The notes: a model not told the origin generated them from the sequence alone. Shown: positions 52,263 through 61,885, counted from the first letter of the stretch. The stretch is DNA of 64,000 nucleotides from Oerskovia flava (GCF_026163685.1 NZ_JAOXSR010000009.1:1-64000); one strand, 5' to 3'. Made by a program: numbers and translations.

Positions 52263-52739
52263 CTACCGGCCCTGCCGGTGCTCAGGAGCCAGGCGCTTGA
52301 GGAGCAGGTACATCTCGCACCCGAGGCACAGGCCGAACGCAGCGTTGAGCACGGCCGCCACGAGGGCGATCGCCGCGGTGATCGGCACGGCCACCGCGAC
52401 GCCTGCCACGCCGAGCGCGACACCGGCACCCGTGATGACCAGCCCTACCGACTGCGCGAACCGCGGCGGACGAGGGTCCTCGCGCTCCGTCGCCGGGCCC
52501 AGGCGCGGTCGCACCGCGACCCGGTAGACCCAGCTCTGCCACGTCCGCTCGGTACCGAGCACCGCACCGACGGCGAAGCTCGCCGCGACGACCGCGAGCA
52601 GCACGAGCGCCGCAGTGCTCTGCCCCAGGAGGATGACGACGGCGAGCAGCAGGGCCGTGATGCCCGCCCCGACGCGCGGTCCGCGCGCGTCGATGCCCGG
52701 CGGGGTGGCCTTCTCGTCGGGTGACGTGTTGTACGCCAT
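52263..52739 (-). CDS. DUF4395 membrane protein
   Basis: This is a 158-residue protein with about four TM segments and the DUF4395 terminal motif FGLCLGCEMYLLLKRL, whose Cys pair may be redox-active. GGAGGAGC precedes the ATG at 52739. It follows a membrane-tethered thioredoxin gene by 22 bp; this DUF4395/thioredoxin pairing is common in actinobacteria and suggests an envelope thiol-redox unit. Confidence 0.87.
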   Translation of the reverse strand: MAYNTSPDEKATPPGIDARGPRVGAGITALLLAVVILLGQSTAALVLLAVVAASFAVGAVLGTERTWQSWVYRVAVRPRLGPATEREDPRPPRFAQSVGLVITGAGVALGVAGVAVAVPITAAIALVAAVLNAAFGLCLGCEMYLLLKRLAPEHRQGR

Positions 52740-52761
52740 GGTGCTCCTCCGTGTGGGTCGC

Positions 52762-53235
52762 TCAGTGCGAGCGGGTGGTCGTGTGCTCGGTGGCCTGCGG
52801 GTCACCGGCGTTCGGGGCCGCGGCGAGCGCCTGCAGGGCGTGCGCCCGGTCGACGGCGCCGCTCATGCGGGCGAGCTCGTGCCCGGTCGCGTCCAGGACG
52901 AGGACGGTCGGGGTCCGTAGCACGCCGAAGTCGCGCACGAGCTCGTGGTGGTCGTCCACGTCGAGCTCGCGGTGCGTGACGTCCGGGCGTGCGGACGCGA
53001 GCTCGGTGAGGACCCGCGCCGTCTGGCGGCACGGAGAGCACACGGCGCTCGAGAACTGCACGAACGTGCGGTGCGCGCCGAGGTTGACGCCGTGCGCGAG
53101 CCAGTCGAACCCGTCGTCGTCCGCGGGGTTGTGGTGGTGGCGAGTCCGCACGGCACCCTGGCGGCGCTGCCACCACAGGCCGAGCACGGCGCTCACGGCG
53201 AGCACGGCGAGGAGGACCACCACGCGCTCGATCAT
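52762..53235 (-). CDS. Membrane-anchored thioredoxin-like protein
   Basis: This is a 157-residue protein with an N-terminal anchor helix (residues 4-22), a His-rich stretch (RTRHHHNPADDD), then a thioredoxin fold. The active-site CSPC (C66, C69) lies in SSAVCSPCRQTAR. The cis-Pro segment is RTPTVLVLD. It overlaps the upstream membrane-protein gene by 4 bp (ATGA). It probably exchanges electrons with the DUF4395 protein. Confidence 0.87.
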   Translation of the reverse strand: MIERVVVLLAVLAVSAVLGLWWQRRQGAVRTRHHHNPADDDGFDWLAHGVNLGAHRTFVQFSSAVCSPCRQTARVLTELASARPDVTHRELDVDDHHELVRDFGVLRTPTVLVLDATGHELARMSGAVDRAHALQALAAAPNAGDPQATEHTTTRSH

Positions 53236-53966
53236 CCGACGATCACCCGTCCCACCACGAAGATCAGTGTCCCCCCGACCGCGACCGGGAGCACGATCGC
53301 GGTCGCCGCGGCGGTCCGCCGCGACAGGCCTGGGAGCTGGTCGAAGAGCGTGTGCAGCGCCGCCACGAGGAGGCCGGCCACGACCCCCGACCACAGCCCG
53401 CTGAGGACGCTCAGCATCGGCATGACCGCGCTGACGACACCGCCGGCGACGACGGCCAGCGCCACGGTCGCCACGGCGCCCCACCAGCCGGGCAGGGGCA
53501 GGGCGGAGACGGCGGACGCGACCGCGAGGGCCACCGCGCACGTCACGACGAGCGACGCACCGGCGTCGCTCCGCCCGGCGGCGATCCAGCCGGCGCAGGA
53601 CACCGCGACCACGACGCCGCTCGTCGTGCCGAACAGCGACTCGACGAGGCGGGGTCGTCCGTCCGTCCGCAGCAGCTCGGCGACGAAGGCCAGCACGACC
53701 GCCATGGCCAGGACGAGGGGCAGGTTCCGCAGCGCGGGCTCGCCCTGCGTCGCGCCTGTCGCGGCGACCGCGCCGAGACCGGCGAGCGCGACCACGAGCC
53801 GCGAGCCACCCGGTGCAGGGTGGTCGAGCAGGGAGGGCCAGCCGATCGCCACGAGGAGCGCGAGCGCCCCGGCCGCGAGGGTGAGGGTGAGCGGGCCGAA
53901 GAAGGCGGCGACGGCCACGGCGGCCGCGACGCACGCCGTCGCGACGGCACGGGTCGAGAGGTCCAC
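53232..53966 (-). CDS. Polytopic membrane protein, unknown
   Basis: This is a 244-residue protein, almost entirely hydrophobic, with about eight TM helices and few charged residues. I recognise no family. A GTG start at 53966 gives an N terminus of DLSTRAVATACV; longer in-frame starts up to 54110 would add a charged extension. It heads the thioredoxin/DUF4395 operon, so it may act in the same envelope redox unit. Confidence 0.65.
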   Translation of the reverse strand: MDLSTRAVATACVAAAVAVAAFFGPLTLTLAAGALALLVAIGWPSLLDHPAPGGSRLVVALAGLGAVAATGATQGEPALRNLPLVLAMAVVLAFVAELLRTDGRPRLVESLFGTTSGVVVAVSCAGWIAAGRSDAGASLVVTCAVALAVASAVSALPLPGWWGAVATVALAVVAGGVVSAVMPMLSVLSGLWSGVVAGLLVAALHTLFDQLPGLSRRTAAATAIVLPVAVGGTLIFVVGRVIVG

Positions 53967-54093
53967 TAGGCGCGAGCCTCTCGACGGGCGCCACAACGGC
54001 GCGGGGCAGGCACGGGCCCGAGGGCGGGTCCAGGTCTTACGGCGGTCGGCACGCCTAGAGTCTCCCAGATCCGCGGGCGAGCTCTCAGAGGCC

Positions 54094-54139
54094 GTCCGAA
54101 ACACCACCATGGTGCTGCGGTCCGAAACACTGCTGTGAC
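54094..54139 (+). promoter_or_regulatory. Direct repeats and GlnR-box-like site upstream of glnR
   Basis: GTCCGAAACAC occurs twice, at 54094-54104 and 54120-54130. The second copy forms GAAAC, 6 bp, GTGAC (54124-54139), matching the alternating GAAAC/GTNAC half-site pattern of GlnR boxes. It lies about 100 bp before the glnR start, consistent with autoregulation, and also upstream of the divergent membrane-protein gene. Confidence 0.45.
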
Positions 54140-54240
54140 GCTGCGGGCGTGGACGTCACCTCCATGACCTCTGATCCACGCGATACGGTAACCATCCAGT
54201 CGGTCAGTCGGGAGCAGGCGCCCGAGGAGGAGGTGGTTCA

Positions 54241-54999
54241 GTGGCAGAGCTGTTGATCCTCACACCGGCGACGGGTGGATCCGTGGAGGTGCTGCCCGCG
54301 CTCGGGTTGCTGTCCCACCGCATCCGGGTGCTGCCCATGGAGCCGTCCGCACTGGTCGACGCTCCGGACTCGGACGTCGTGCTGCTGGACGCCCGCCGCG
54401 ACCTCGTCGCCGCCCGCACCACGTGCCGGCTGCTCCACGCGACGGGCCTGACGGTGCCGCTCGTGCTCGTGCTCACCGAGGGCGGCCTGACCGTCGTGAC
54501 CGCCGAGTGGGGCGCGGACGACCTCCTGCTGGAGACCGCGAACCCGGCGGAGGTCGAGGCGCGGCTGCGCCTCGTGATCGAGCGGTCGTCGAAGGTCTCC
54601 GGAGACGACGGCCCGCAGGAGATCTCCGCGGGCGAGCTCGCGATCGACGCGAGCGGCTACACCGCCCGTCTGCGCGGGCGCCCGCTCGACCTCACCTACA
54701 AGGAGTTCGAGCTCCTCAAGTACCTCGTGCAGCACCCTGGGCGCGTCTTCACGCGTGCCCAGCTCCTGCAGGAGGTCTGGGGCTACGACTACTACGGAGG
54801 CACCCGCACCGTCGACGTCCACGTGCGGCGCCTGCGCGCCAAGCTCGGCCCCGAGCACGAGCAGCTCATCGGCACCGTCCGCAACGTCGGCTACCGGTTC
54901 GACCCGCCCAAGCACCTGCGCCCCAGCGTCGAGCAGCCGGACGAGCGCTCACGGCCCGCCGGGGGTGGCGACGCCGAGGAGGTAGGTTCTGCGGGGTGA
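54241..54999 (+). CDS. glnR: Nitrogen regulator GlnR
   Basis: This is a 252-residue orphan OmpR-type response regulator controlling nitrogen assimilation in actinobacteria. The receiver domain carries [28 protein letters not shown] and [13 protein letters not shown], all diagnostic of GlnR. The winged helix spans about residues 135-225 ([37 protein letters not shown]). GGAGGAGG lies upstream of the GTG at 54241. The 3' end overlaps the pseudo-hydrolase gene by 4 bp. Confidence 0.9.
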   Translation: MAELLILTPATGGSVEVLPALGLLSHRIRVLPMEPSALVDAPDSDVVLLDARRDLVAARTTCRLLHATGLTVPLVLVLTEGGLTVVTAEWGADDLLLETANPAEVEARLRLVIERSSKVSGDDGPQEISAGELAIDASGYTARLRGRPLDLTYKEFELLKYLVQHPGRVFTRAQLLQEVWGYDYYGGTRTVDVHVRRLRAKLGPEHEQLIGTVRNVGYRFDPPKHLRPSVEQPDERSRPAGGGDAEEVGSAG

Positions 55000-55952
55000 G
55001 CACCACCTCCAGCGACTACACATCCGCCCTGCTCGACGGCCCGTGGCGGCACGAGTTCGTGCCCGCCAACGGGGCTCGGTTCCACGTCGCGCTCTCGGCG
55101 CCTGCGACGGACCGGACGGCAGGTCCTGCCGCTGACCGCGCCGCGGACGAGCGCCCCCTCGTCGTGCTGCTGCACTCGTTCCCGCAGTTCTGGTGGGCGT
55201 GGCGCCACCAGATCACCGCGCTCACCACGGCCGGCTACCGCGTGGCGGCGATGGACCTGCGCGGGACCGGCGCGTCGGACAAGCCTCCGATCGGCTACGA
55301 CGCCCCGACCCGCACCCGTGACGTCGCCGGCGTGATCCGTTCCCTCGGCGCGGACCGGGCTGTCGTCGTCGGGCACGGGACCGGCGGCAGCCTCGCCTGG
55401 GCGATGGCCACGCTGCAGCCCGCCGTCACCGCCGGGGTCGCGGCGCTGTCCGCCCCGCACCCGGCCCGCCTGCACACCTCGAGCCGCCGCCTGCTGACCC
55501 CCGTGGCGCTGCGCCAGCTCGCGTTCTACCAGCTCCCGACGCTGCCCGAGCGGGCGCTGACGACCGGCGACCTCGTCGACCGGGTGCTCGCCGAGGGCGC
55601 CGCCGCCCCGTTCGACGACGACGTCGTGGAGACCTACCGGACGGTCATGCGGATCCCGTTCGCGGCGCACTCCGCGATGGAGTCCATCCGCTGGGCCGTC
55701 CGCTCCACCCCGCGTCCCGACGGCCGTCGGTACCTTGCCGCGCTGCGTCGCCCCGTCGCGATCCCGGTCCTGCAGGTGCACGGCGGGCGCGACGGCATCT
55801 TGCGCCGCGAGCTCGCCGACGCCGACGGGGCCGCGCTCGCCCGCGACTTCCGCTTCGAGGTGGTCGACGACGCGGGGTACTTCCTGCCCGAGGAGGCCCC
55901 GGGCACGGTGGCCGACCTGCTGATCGACTGGCTCCGCGGCGTCGGGCGCTGA
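54996..55952 (+). CDS. Alpha/beta-hydrolase-fold protein without nucleophile
   Basis: This is a 318-residue epoxide-hydrolase-like protein. The oxyanion region [16 protein letters not shown] and the segment [13 protein letters not shown] are typical. The nucleophile elbow reads [12 protein letters not shown], with Gly where Asp or Ser should be, so ordinary hydrolase chemistry is unlikely. Related actinobacterial proteins beside nth and crp show similar elbows. Start: GTG at 54996 overlapping glnR, with GGAGGT upstream. Confidence 0.82.
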   Translation: MSTTSSDYTSALLDGPWRHEFVPANGARFHVALSAPATDRTAGPAADRAADERPLVVLLHSFPQFWWAWRHQITALTTAGYRVAAMDLRGTGASDKPPIGYDAPTRTRDVAGVIRSLGADRAVVVGHGTGGSLAWAMATLQPAVTAGVAALSAPHPARLHTSSRRLLTPVALRQLAFYQLPTLPERALTTGDLVDRVLAEGAAAPFDDDVVETYRTVMRIPFAAHSAMESIRWAVRSTPRPDGRRYLAALRRPVAIPVLQVHGGRDGILRRELADADGAALARDFRFEVVDDAGYFLPEEAPGTVADLLIDWLRGVGR

Positions 55953-55962
55953 CCCGTCCGGC

Positions 55963-56715
55963 TCAGGAGCTCTTGACCAGCTTCGCCGCGGCCGCCGGGT
56001 CGGTCTCGCCGACCCCGAACGACGGGCACCACTGCGCGATCGTGCAGGCGCCGCACGCGGGTTTGCGCGCGAAGCAGACCCGGCGCCCGTGGAAGATCAG
56101 CCGGTGCGAGAGCATGGTCCACTCCTTGCGCTCGATCAGCTCGCCGACCGCCTGCTCGACCTTCACGGGATCCTCGTCCGTGGTCCAGGCGAGTCGGCGC
56201 GCCAGGCGCCCGACGTGGGTGTCCACCGGCAGGCCCGGGACACCGAAGGCGTTGCCGAGCACCACGTTCGCCGTCTTACGACCGACCCCCGGCAGCGTGA
56301 CGAGGTCGTCCAGCCGGCGCGGGACCTTCCCGCCGAACCGCTCGACCAGCGCCTGACCGATCCCGATCAGCGACTGCGCCTTCGCCCGGTAGAAGCCGGT
56401 CGGGCGCAGCACCTCCTCGAGGTCGAGCCGGTCGGCCGACGCGTACGCGGCCGCGTCGGGGTAGGACGCGAACAGCTCGGGCGTCGTGAGGTTCACGCGC
56501 TTGTCCGTGGTCTGCGCGGAGAGCACCGTGGCGACCAGGAGCTCCAGGGGGGTCGTGAAGTCCAGCTCGCAGTGCGCGTCGGGGTACGTCTCGGCCAGCT
56601 CCCGGTTGATGCGCCGTGCCCGACGCACCAGAGCGAGGTGCGACTCGTGCTGAGGTCCGAGCTCTGGCTCGGGGTCGGGCTGTGCGGGCAGACCCGCCAC
56701 ACGTCGAATCGCCAT
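55963..56715 (-). CDS. nth: Endonuclease III
   Basis: This is a 250-residue DNA glycosylase/AP lyase for oxidised pyrimidines. The HhH motif with the catalytic Lys is [14 protein letters not shown]. The catalytic Asp is in [13 protein letters not shown]. The C-terminal 4Fe-4S cluster uses C-x6-C-x2-C-x5-C (from [12 protein letters not shown] to QWCPSF). It is convergent with the hydrolase gene (10 bp apart) and divergent from crp, the conserved actinobacterial arrangement. Confidence 0.95.
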   Translation of the reverse strand: MAIRRVAGLPAQPDPEPELGPQHESHLALVRRARRINRELAETYPDAHCELDFTTPLELLVATVLSAQTTDKRVNLTTPELFASYPDAAAYASADRLDLEEVLRPTGFYRAKAQSLIGIGQALVERFGGKVPRRLDDLVTLPGVGRKTANVVLGNAFGVPGLPVDTHVGRLARRLAWTTDEDPVKVEQAVGELIERKEWTMLSHRLIFHGRRVCFARKPACGACTIAQWCPSFGVGETDPAAAAKLVKSS

Positions 56716-56947
56716 CGTCGCAGCGTACTCGCGTCTCGGGTCGCTCGGGACCCCCTGCCCAGCCCTGGGACCTGTTCCCCGACGCCGTGGGCTGCTCTGC
56801 GAACGGTCGTCCCCGCGAAGTTGCGGTCGTAGGGCAGACTTGTCGATGGAAAACACTGAGGACCGGAACGTTCGGCGCCTCCCGACGACGGGTGGTCGCC
56901 GGGCAGCGACGTGCACCGGGACACCCCGACAGACGAAGGAAGTTCGC

Positions 56948-57625
56948 GTGGACGACGACGTTGTGCTCTCGGCCCCTCTCTTCGCGACCATGGAGCGCGA
57001 GGAGACCCGCACCCTCTTCGACTCGATGCAGAAGATCGAGCTCACCAGGGGCGACATCCTCTTCCGTGAGGGTGAGCCGGGTGACCGCCTCTACGTGATC
57101 GCGAACGGCAAGATCAAGCTCGGCCGCCGCTCGAACGACGGGCGCGAGAACCTCCTGTCGATCCTCGGCCCGGGCGAGATGTTCGGCGAGCTCTCCCTGT
57201 TCGACCCCGGGCCCCGCACGGCGACCGCGAGCTCCGTCGCGGACGCCGAGCTGTACGAGCTCGGCCACGACCAGCTCGTCGAGTGGATCGAGAAGCACCC
57301 GAGCGTCGCCAAGCACCTGCTCAACGCGCTCGCGCGGCGCCTGCGCCGCACCAACGAGACGCTGGCCGACCTCGTCTTCTCCGACGTCCCCGGCCGCGTC
57401 GCCAAGGCGCTCCTCGACCTCTCCACCCGCTTCGGCGAGGAGACCGACGAGGGCGTCCGGGTCGCGCACGACCTCACGCAGGAGGAGCTCGCCCAGCTCG
57501 TCGGCGCGTCCCGCGAGACGGTGAACAAGGCGCTCGCCGACTTCGCGACCCGCGGGTGGGTCCGGCGCGAAGGGCGCGCCGTCGTCCTGCTCGACCTGGA
57601 CCGCCTGGAGCGTCGCGCGCGCTGA
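56948..57625 (+). CDS. crp: Crp/Fnr-family regulator
   Basis: This 225-residue cyclic-nucleotide-responsive regulator has an N-terminal cNMP domain ([39 protein letters not shown] with the cAMP-contact Glu and Arg) and a C-terminal winged HTH ([20 protein letters not shown]). This matches the CRP found next to nth in mycobacteria and corynebacteria. Start: GTG at 56948 after AAGGAAG. A perfect 46-bp palindrome terminates it. Confidence 0.93.
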   Translation: MDDDVVLSAPLFATMEREETRTLFDSMQKIELTRGDILFREGEPGDRLYVIANGKIKLGRRSNDGRENLLSILGPGEMFGELSLFDPGPRTATASSVADAELYELGHDQLVEWIEKHPSVAKHLLNALARRLRRTNETLADLVFSDVPGRVAKALLDLSTRFGEETDEGVRVAHDLTQEELAQLVGASRETVNKALADFATRGWVRREGRAVVLLDLDRLERRAR

Positions 57626-57644
57626 GGCCGCGACCGTCCGACCC

Positions 57645-57690
57645 GCACGACGCAGGGCTCGGCACCATGGTGCCGAGCCCTGCGTCGTGC
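57645..57690. terminator. Perfect 46-bp palindrome, bidirectional terminator
   Basis: Bases 57645-57667 are the exact reverse complement of 57668-57690, with no loop between the arms. It lies between the convergent crp (stop at 57625) and RidA gene (stop at 57728), so it can end both transcripts. Confidence 0.8.
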
Positions 57691-57727
57691 TGCGTCCCGC
57701 GTCCCGCTCGTTCGGTCAGCCCACCCG

Positions 57728-58216
57728 TCAGGCCACGACCTCGACGACGAGCTCGACCTCGACGGGGGCGTCGAGCGGGAGGACCGCGACGCCGACCGCG
57801 CTGCGAGCGTGCACACCCGCAGCGCCGAAGATCTCGCCGAGCACGTCGCTCGCCCCGTTGATCACCGCGGGCTGACCCGTGAACCCGGGGTCGCTCGCGA
57901 CGAAGCCCACGACCTTGACGACCCGCACGACGGCGTCGAGGTTTCCCACGAGCGCGTGCACGGCCGCGAGGGCGTTGAGCGCGCACGTGCGGGCGTGCCG
58001 GGCGGCGTCGGCCGGGGCGACGAGCCCCTCCCCCTCACCGACCTTCCCGGACTCCGCCAGCGCGCCGTCGACGAACGGTAGCTGCCCCGAGGTGTGCACG
58101 AGGTCGCCGGTGCGCACGGCGGGCACGTAGGCCGCCACCGGGGCCGCGACCTCGGGCAGCGTGATGCCGAGCTCTGCGAGTCGCGCCGCGATCGTGCCCG
58201 GGCCCGAACCCGCCAC
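57728..58216 (-). CDS. RidA-family enamine/imine deaminase
   Basis: This is a 162-residue RidA/YjgF-fold protein that removes reactive enamine intermediates. It contains LVHTSGQLPFVDG, CALNALAAVHALVG and LPLDAPVEVELVV. The catalytic Arg of the RidA archetype (C-I-R near the end) is not evident (HARSAVGVAVLPLDAP has Arg at a nearby position), so it may be one of the Rid2/3 or longer subgroups. GTG start, overlapping the DUF4177 gene by one base. Confidence 0.82.
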   Translation of the reverse strand: MAGSGPGTIAARLAELGITLPEVAAPVAAYVPAVRTGDLVHTSGQLPFVDGALAESGKVGEGEGLVAPADAARHARTCALNALAAVHALVGNLDAVVRVVKVVGFVASDPGFTGQPAVINGASDVLGEIFGAAGVHARSAVGVAVLPLDAPVEVELVVEVVA

Positions 58217-58380
58217 TACGGGGTGCCCGTCGGGCGCTTGAGGTAGGCGACGAGCCCGTTGCCGTCGGGGCCGGTCACGACCTGGACGAGCTCCCAGCCG
58301 TCCGCCCCCCACTGGTCGAGCACGGCCTTGGTGTTGTGAATGATGAGCGGAATGGTCGCGTACTCCCACGTTGTTGGCAT
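58216..58380 (-). CDS. DUF4177 small protein
   Basis: This is a 54-residue protein starting MPTTWEYATIPLI, with GADGWELVQVVTGPDG and the closing VAYLKRP. It matches the short DUF4177 family. Its stop codon overlaps the start of the RidA gene (TAGTG). Actinobacteria commonly carry this pair near crp/PBP genes. Function unknown. Confidence 0.8.
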   Translation of the reverse strand: MPTTWEYATIPLIIHNTKAVLDQWGADGWELVQVVTGPDGNGLVAYLKRPTGTP

Positions 58381-58502
58381 GGCGAGAGCGTAGTCCCAAA
58401 CCGACGAGCGCTCCTGGTCGGTGCGGATGCTCACACAACGTGCACATCGCGGAGGCCCCCGAGCCCCGGCACGCGTCTGAGGCCTCATCTACCCTATTTA
58501 CC

Positions 58503-60812
58503 ATGGCTTCTTCTGCGCGCCCTCGCGGTCGGCAGGTCAACGCGTATCAGCTCGTCGCGCTCCTGCTGGCCTTCGTCCTCGTCTCCGGGGTCGGTGGTGT
58601 GCTCGCGGCCGGGCTGGTCATCCCGCTCGCTGCCGGCGCGAACACCGTGACGGACAACACGGTCCAGCTCTTCGAAGAGCTGCCGGACGAGCTCGAGCCG
58701 GGTCCCCTCGCCGAGCAGTCACGGGTGTACGCCAACGACGGCAAGACCCTGCTCGCGCGATTCCACTCGGAGAACCGGGTCGTCGTCCCCCTCGAGAAGA
58801 CGTCCGAGCACATGCAGCACGCGGTCATCGCCATCGAGGACAAGCGCTTCTACGAGCACGGCGGTGTGGATCTCGAGGGCATCTCTCGCGCCGCGGTGAA
58901 CAACTTCGGTGGCGGCGCCCAGCAGGGGGCCTCGACGCTCACGCAGCAGTACGTCAAGAACGTCCTCATCGAACAGGCGGTGCGCGCCGACGACCCGCTG
59001 GGCGTCCTGGCCGCCCGGGACGACACGATGTCCCGCAAGCTCCGCGAGGCGAAGCTGGCGATCTCTCTCGAGAAGAGGATGACCAAGGACGAGATCCTCG
59101 AGGCGTACCTCAACATCGCGCAGTTCGGTACCAAGGTCTACGGCGTCGAGACCGCCGCGCGGCACTACTTCAGCACCTCCGCGGCGAAGCTCACTCCCGT
59201 GCAGGCCGCGACCATCGCCGGCGTCACGAAGGGGCCGAGCGAGTACGACCCGGTCGAGAACCCCGAGCAGGCCGAGAAGCGGCGCAACATCGTGCTGCAG
59301 GCCATGTACGCCCAGCACTACCTGACGTACGAGGAGTGGCAGGAGGCCAAGGACATCTCGCTGGAGGACAGCCTCAAGGTCCAGCCCGTCCAGGTGGGGT
59401 GCCAGTCCGCCAAGGGTGCCGCGTTCTTCTGCGACTACGTCACGAAGGTCATCACGACCGACCCCGCCTTCGGCGAGACACGGGACGAGCGCAACGCGCT
59501 GCTGTACCGCGGCGGCCTGCGGATCGTCACGACGCTCGACCCGCAGATGCAGAAGGCGGCCGAGAAGGAGTCTCGCGCGGCCGTCCCGCCGGACGACCCG
59601 AGCGGTATCGAGTCGGCGATCGTGTCGGTCGAGCCCGGCACCGGCAAGATCCTCGCCATGGCGCAGAACCGGCCGTACGACGCGACGGAGAACCCCGACC
59701 CGGGGACGACCGCCGTCAACTACAACGCGGACCAGCTGTTCGGCGCGTCCAGCGGCTTCTCCCCCGGGTCGACGTGGAAGGTCTTTGTGCTCGCCGAGTG
59801 GCTCAAGTCGGGCAACACGCTGCTGGAGAACGTCAACGCCAACCAACGCGGCTGGAACAACACCGACTTCAACTGGTGCACCCCGTACGTCACGAACGAG
59901 GGCACGCCGTGGCGTCCGGGCAACTCCGACGGCCGCAACGCCCAGGGCAACATCTCCGTCCTCGAAGCGACCTACAACTCCATCAACACGGCCTACGCGA
60001 CGATGGAGAGCCAGCTACGTCTGTGCGACATCAAGTCCACGGCCGAGTCCGTCGGCTTCACGCCGTCGCGCACGGTCGAGAAGGAGGGCGGTGTGCAGAT
60101 GATGCCGTCCATGGTCATCGGCACGCAGAACTCTGCTCCCCTGCACATGGCGGCCGCGTACGCGACCTTCGCCTCGGGCGGCACCTACTGCGAGCCCATC
60201 GCCCTCACCAAGGTCACGACGACCAAGGGCGAGGAGTTCGACGTTCCGTCGGCGAGCTGCAACAAGAACGCACTCGAGTCCGACGTCGCCGACGGTGTGA
60301 CGCACGCGCTGCAGGCCGTGATGACGCAGGGTTCCGGCCGCGGCGCCCAGCTGTCCGGTCGACCCAGCGCCGGGAAGACCGGGACGGCCAACCTCAACAA
60401 GCACACCTGGTTCATCGGCTACACGCCGCAGCTCGCGACAGCTGTCTGGATTGGCAACGCCGAGGAAGACGTGGAGATGCGGGCGAACAGCTCAGGCCTC
60501 TTCTACATCAACGGTGTCGGCAAGCGGTGGTGGTTCGGCTCCGACCTGGCCGCCCCGACGTGGCGCGACTACATGAACGCCGCGCTGGACGGCAAGCCGG
60601 TCGAGGACTTCAACGACATCAAGCCGTCGATGCTCGGCAAGCGCCCTGCACCGACGCCCCCACCGCCGTCGAGCGACAGCGGCTCCGGTGGCGGCAGCGG
60701 CTCCGGTGGCGGCGACTCCGACGACGACAGCGGCGGCGGCAACGGTGGCGGCAACGGCCGTGGCAACGGCGGCGGCAACGGTGGCGGCAACAGCGACGAG
60801 GACGACGACTGA
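58503..60812 (+). CDS. Class A penicillin-binding protein (bifunctional)
   Basis: This 769-residue peptidoglycan synthase has one N-terminal TM helix at about residues 16-42. The GT51 glycosyltransferase has the catalytic Glu in AIEDKRFYEHGGVDL, then GASTLTQQYVKN. The transpeptidase motifs are S-T-W-K in GFSPGSTWKVF, S-I-N in YNSINTAY and K-T-G in AGKTGTAN. The C-terminal 60 residues are Pro then Ser/Gly/Asn/Asp repeats, probably a flexible extracellular tail. TACCCT 8 bp before the ATG and no Shine-Dalgarno suggest a leaderless mRNA. It is followed directly by a metallophosphoesterase gene. Confidence 0.93.
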   Translation: MASSARPRGRQVNAYQLVALLLAFVLVSGVGGVLAAGLVIPLAAGANTVTDNTVQLFEELPDELEPGPLAEQSRVYANDGKTLLARFHSENRVVVPLEKTSEHMQHAVIAIEDKRFYEHGGVDLEGISRAAVNNFGGGAQQGASTLTQQYVKNVLIEQAVRADDPLGVLAARDDTMSRKLREAKLAISLEKRMTKDEILEAYLNIAQFGTKVYGVETAARHYFSTSAAKLTPVQAATIAGVTKGPSEYDPVENPEQAEKRRNIVLQAMYAQHYLTYEEWQEAKDISLEDSLKVQPVQVGCQSAKGAAFFCDYVTKVITTDPAFGETRDERNALLYRGGLRIVTTLDPQMQKAAEKESRAAVPPDDPSGIESAIVSVEPGTGKILAMAQNRPYDATENPDPGTTAVNYNADQLFGASSGFSPGSTWKVFVLAEWLKSGNTLLENVNANQRGWNNTDFNWCTPYVTNEGTPWRPGNSDGRNAQGNISVLEATYNSINTAYATMESQLRLCDIKSTAESVGFTPSRTVEKEGGVQMMPSMVIGTQNSAPLHMAAAYATFASGGTYCEPIALTKVTTTKGEEFDVPSASCNKNALESDVADGVTHALQAVMTQGSGRGAQLSGRPSAGKTGTANLNKHTWFIGYTPQLATAVWIGNAEEDVEMRANSSGLFYINGVGKRWWFGSDLAAPTWRDYMNAALDGKPVEDFNDIKPSMLGKRPAPTPPPPSSDSGSGGGSGSGGGDSDDDSGGGNGGGNGRGNGGGNGGGNSDEDDD

Positions 60813-61771
60813 CCGGGGCCCGAGGTCGCGGTCGGCGGGTCGGGCTCGGCTCTCTTGCGGTGCTCGCCGTCGGCACTCTGGCCTACGCGCACGTGGAGAC
60901 GAAGCTCTTCACGCTGCGCGAGGTCACCGTGCCGGTCCTCCCTGCCGGTCAGCGCGACCTCCGCATCCTGCACTTCTCCGACCTGCACCTGACGCCCGGG
61001 CAGCAGCGCAAGATCGACTGGGTGCGCTCACTCGCGGAGCTCCGGCCGGACGTCGTCATCGACACGGGCGACAACATGGCGCACCTGCAGGCCCTCGGTC
61101 CCCTGCTCCATGCCCTGGAGCCGTTGCTCGCCTCCGCGCCCGGCGCGTTCGTCATGGGGTCGAACGACTACTACTCCCCCGTGCCGAAGAACCCCGCCCG
61201 GTATCTCCTGCCGGACGCACGCAGCCGTCGGGCCATGCCTCCGCCGGACCTGCCTGCCGACGAGCTCGCCCGCGCGATGCGGAGCGCCGGCTGGGCGGAC
61301 CTGACGAACCGTCGGGACACCCTGACGGTCGACGGGCGGCGGATCGCGCTCGTCGGGGTCGACGACCCGCACCTCGATCTCGACGTCTTCCCGCCGCGTG
61401 AGGCGCCTCGGGGGACACACGCCGAGGCGCCGGACGCCACGACCGCGGACCTCCGCCTGGCCGTGACGCACGCGCCCTACCGTCGGGTACTGGACGCGAT
61501 GTACGACGACGGCGCCGACCTCGTCCTGGCCGGCCATACCCATGGCGGGCAGCTCAACGTCCCCGGCTTCGGTGCCCTCGTCACGAACTGCGACATCGAC
61601 CGTCGGCGGGCCAAGGGTCTGCACGGCTGGCCGGGTCCTCGACCCGACGCACCGGGTGGTGCGGGGTCGACCTGGCTCAACGTCTCGGCGGGTGCCGGCA
61701 CCTCGCCGTACGCTCCTGTGCGCTTCGCCTGCCGCCCCGAGGCGACGCTCCTCACCCTGACGTCGGTGTGA
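60809..61771 (+). CDS. Membrane-anchored metallophosphoesterase, probable CTG start
   Basis: This is a calcineurin-type phosphoesterase of about 320 residues. An N-terminal anchor helix (VGLGSLAVLAVGTLAYA) is followed by the metal motifs FSDLHLTPGQ, DTGDNMAHL, MGSNDYYSP (the usual GNHD replaced by GSND), VTHAPY and AGHTHGGQLNVP. No ATG or GTG lies in frame before the helix. The only sensible start is CTG at 60809, overlapping the PBP stop as CTGA, with GACGAGGACG upstream. A GTG at 60860 would cut into the helix. It is probably coupled to the PBP gene. Confidence 0.82.
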   Translation: MTGARGRGRRVGLGSLAVLAVGTLAYAHVETKLFTLREVTVPVLPAGQRDLRILHFSDLHLTPGQQRKIDWVRSLAELRPDVVIDTGDNMAHLQALGPLLHALEPLLASAPGAFVMGSNDYYSPVPKNPARYLLPDARSRRAMPPPDLPADELARAMRSAGWADLTNRRDTLTVDGRRIALVGVDDPHLDLDVFPPREAPRGTHAEAPDATTADLRLAVTHAPYRRVLDAMYDDGADLVLAGHTHGGQLNVPGFGALVTNCDIDRRRAKGLHGWPGPRPDAPGGAGSTWLNVSAGAGTSPYAPVRFACRPEATLLTLTSV

Positions 61772-61807
61772 GCGTGGGCCGGTTTCGTCCAGAGGGCATT
61801 CGTCGGC

Positions 61808-61813
61808 TATTCT
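61808..61813 (+). promoter_or_regulatory. Possible -10 of the tRNA-Pro promoter
   Basis: TATTCT fits the -10 pattern 72 bp before the mature tRNA. The -35 (TTCGTC, 18 bp upstream) is weak. Confidence 0.3.
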
Positions 61814-61885
61814 GAGCAGGCTTCGCACGCAGCACACGGTTCTCCGTGGGTGGCTCGGCAACGACGAGCAGCGTGACGAGACAAT

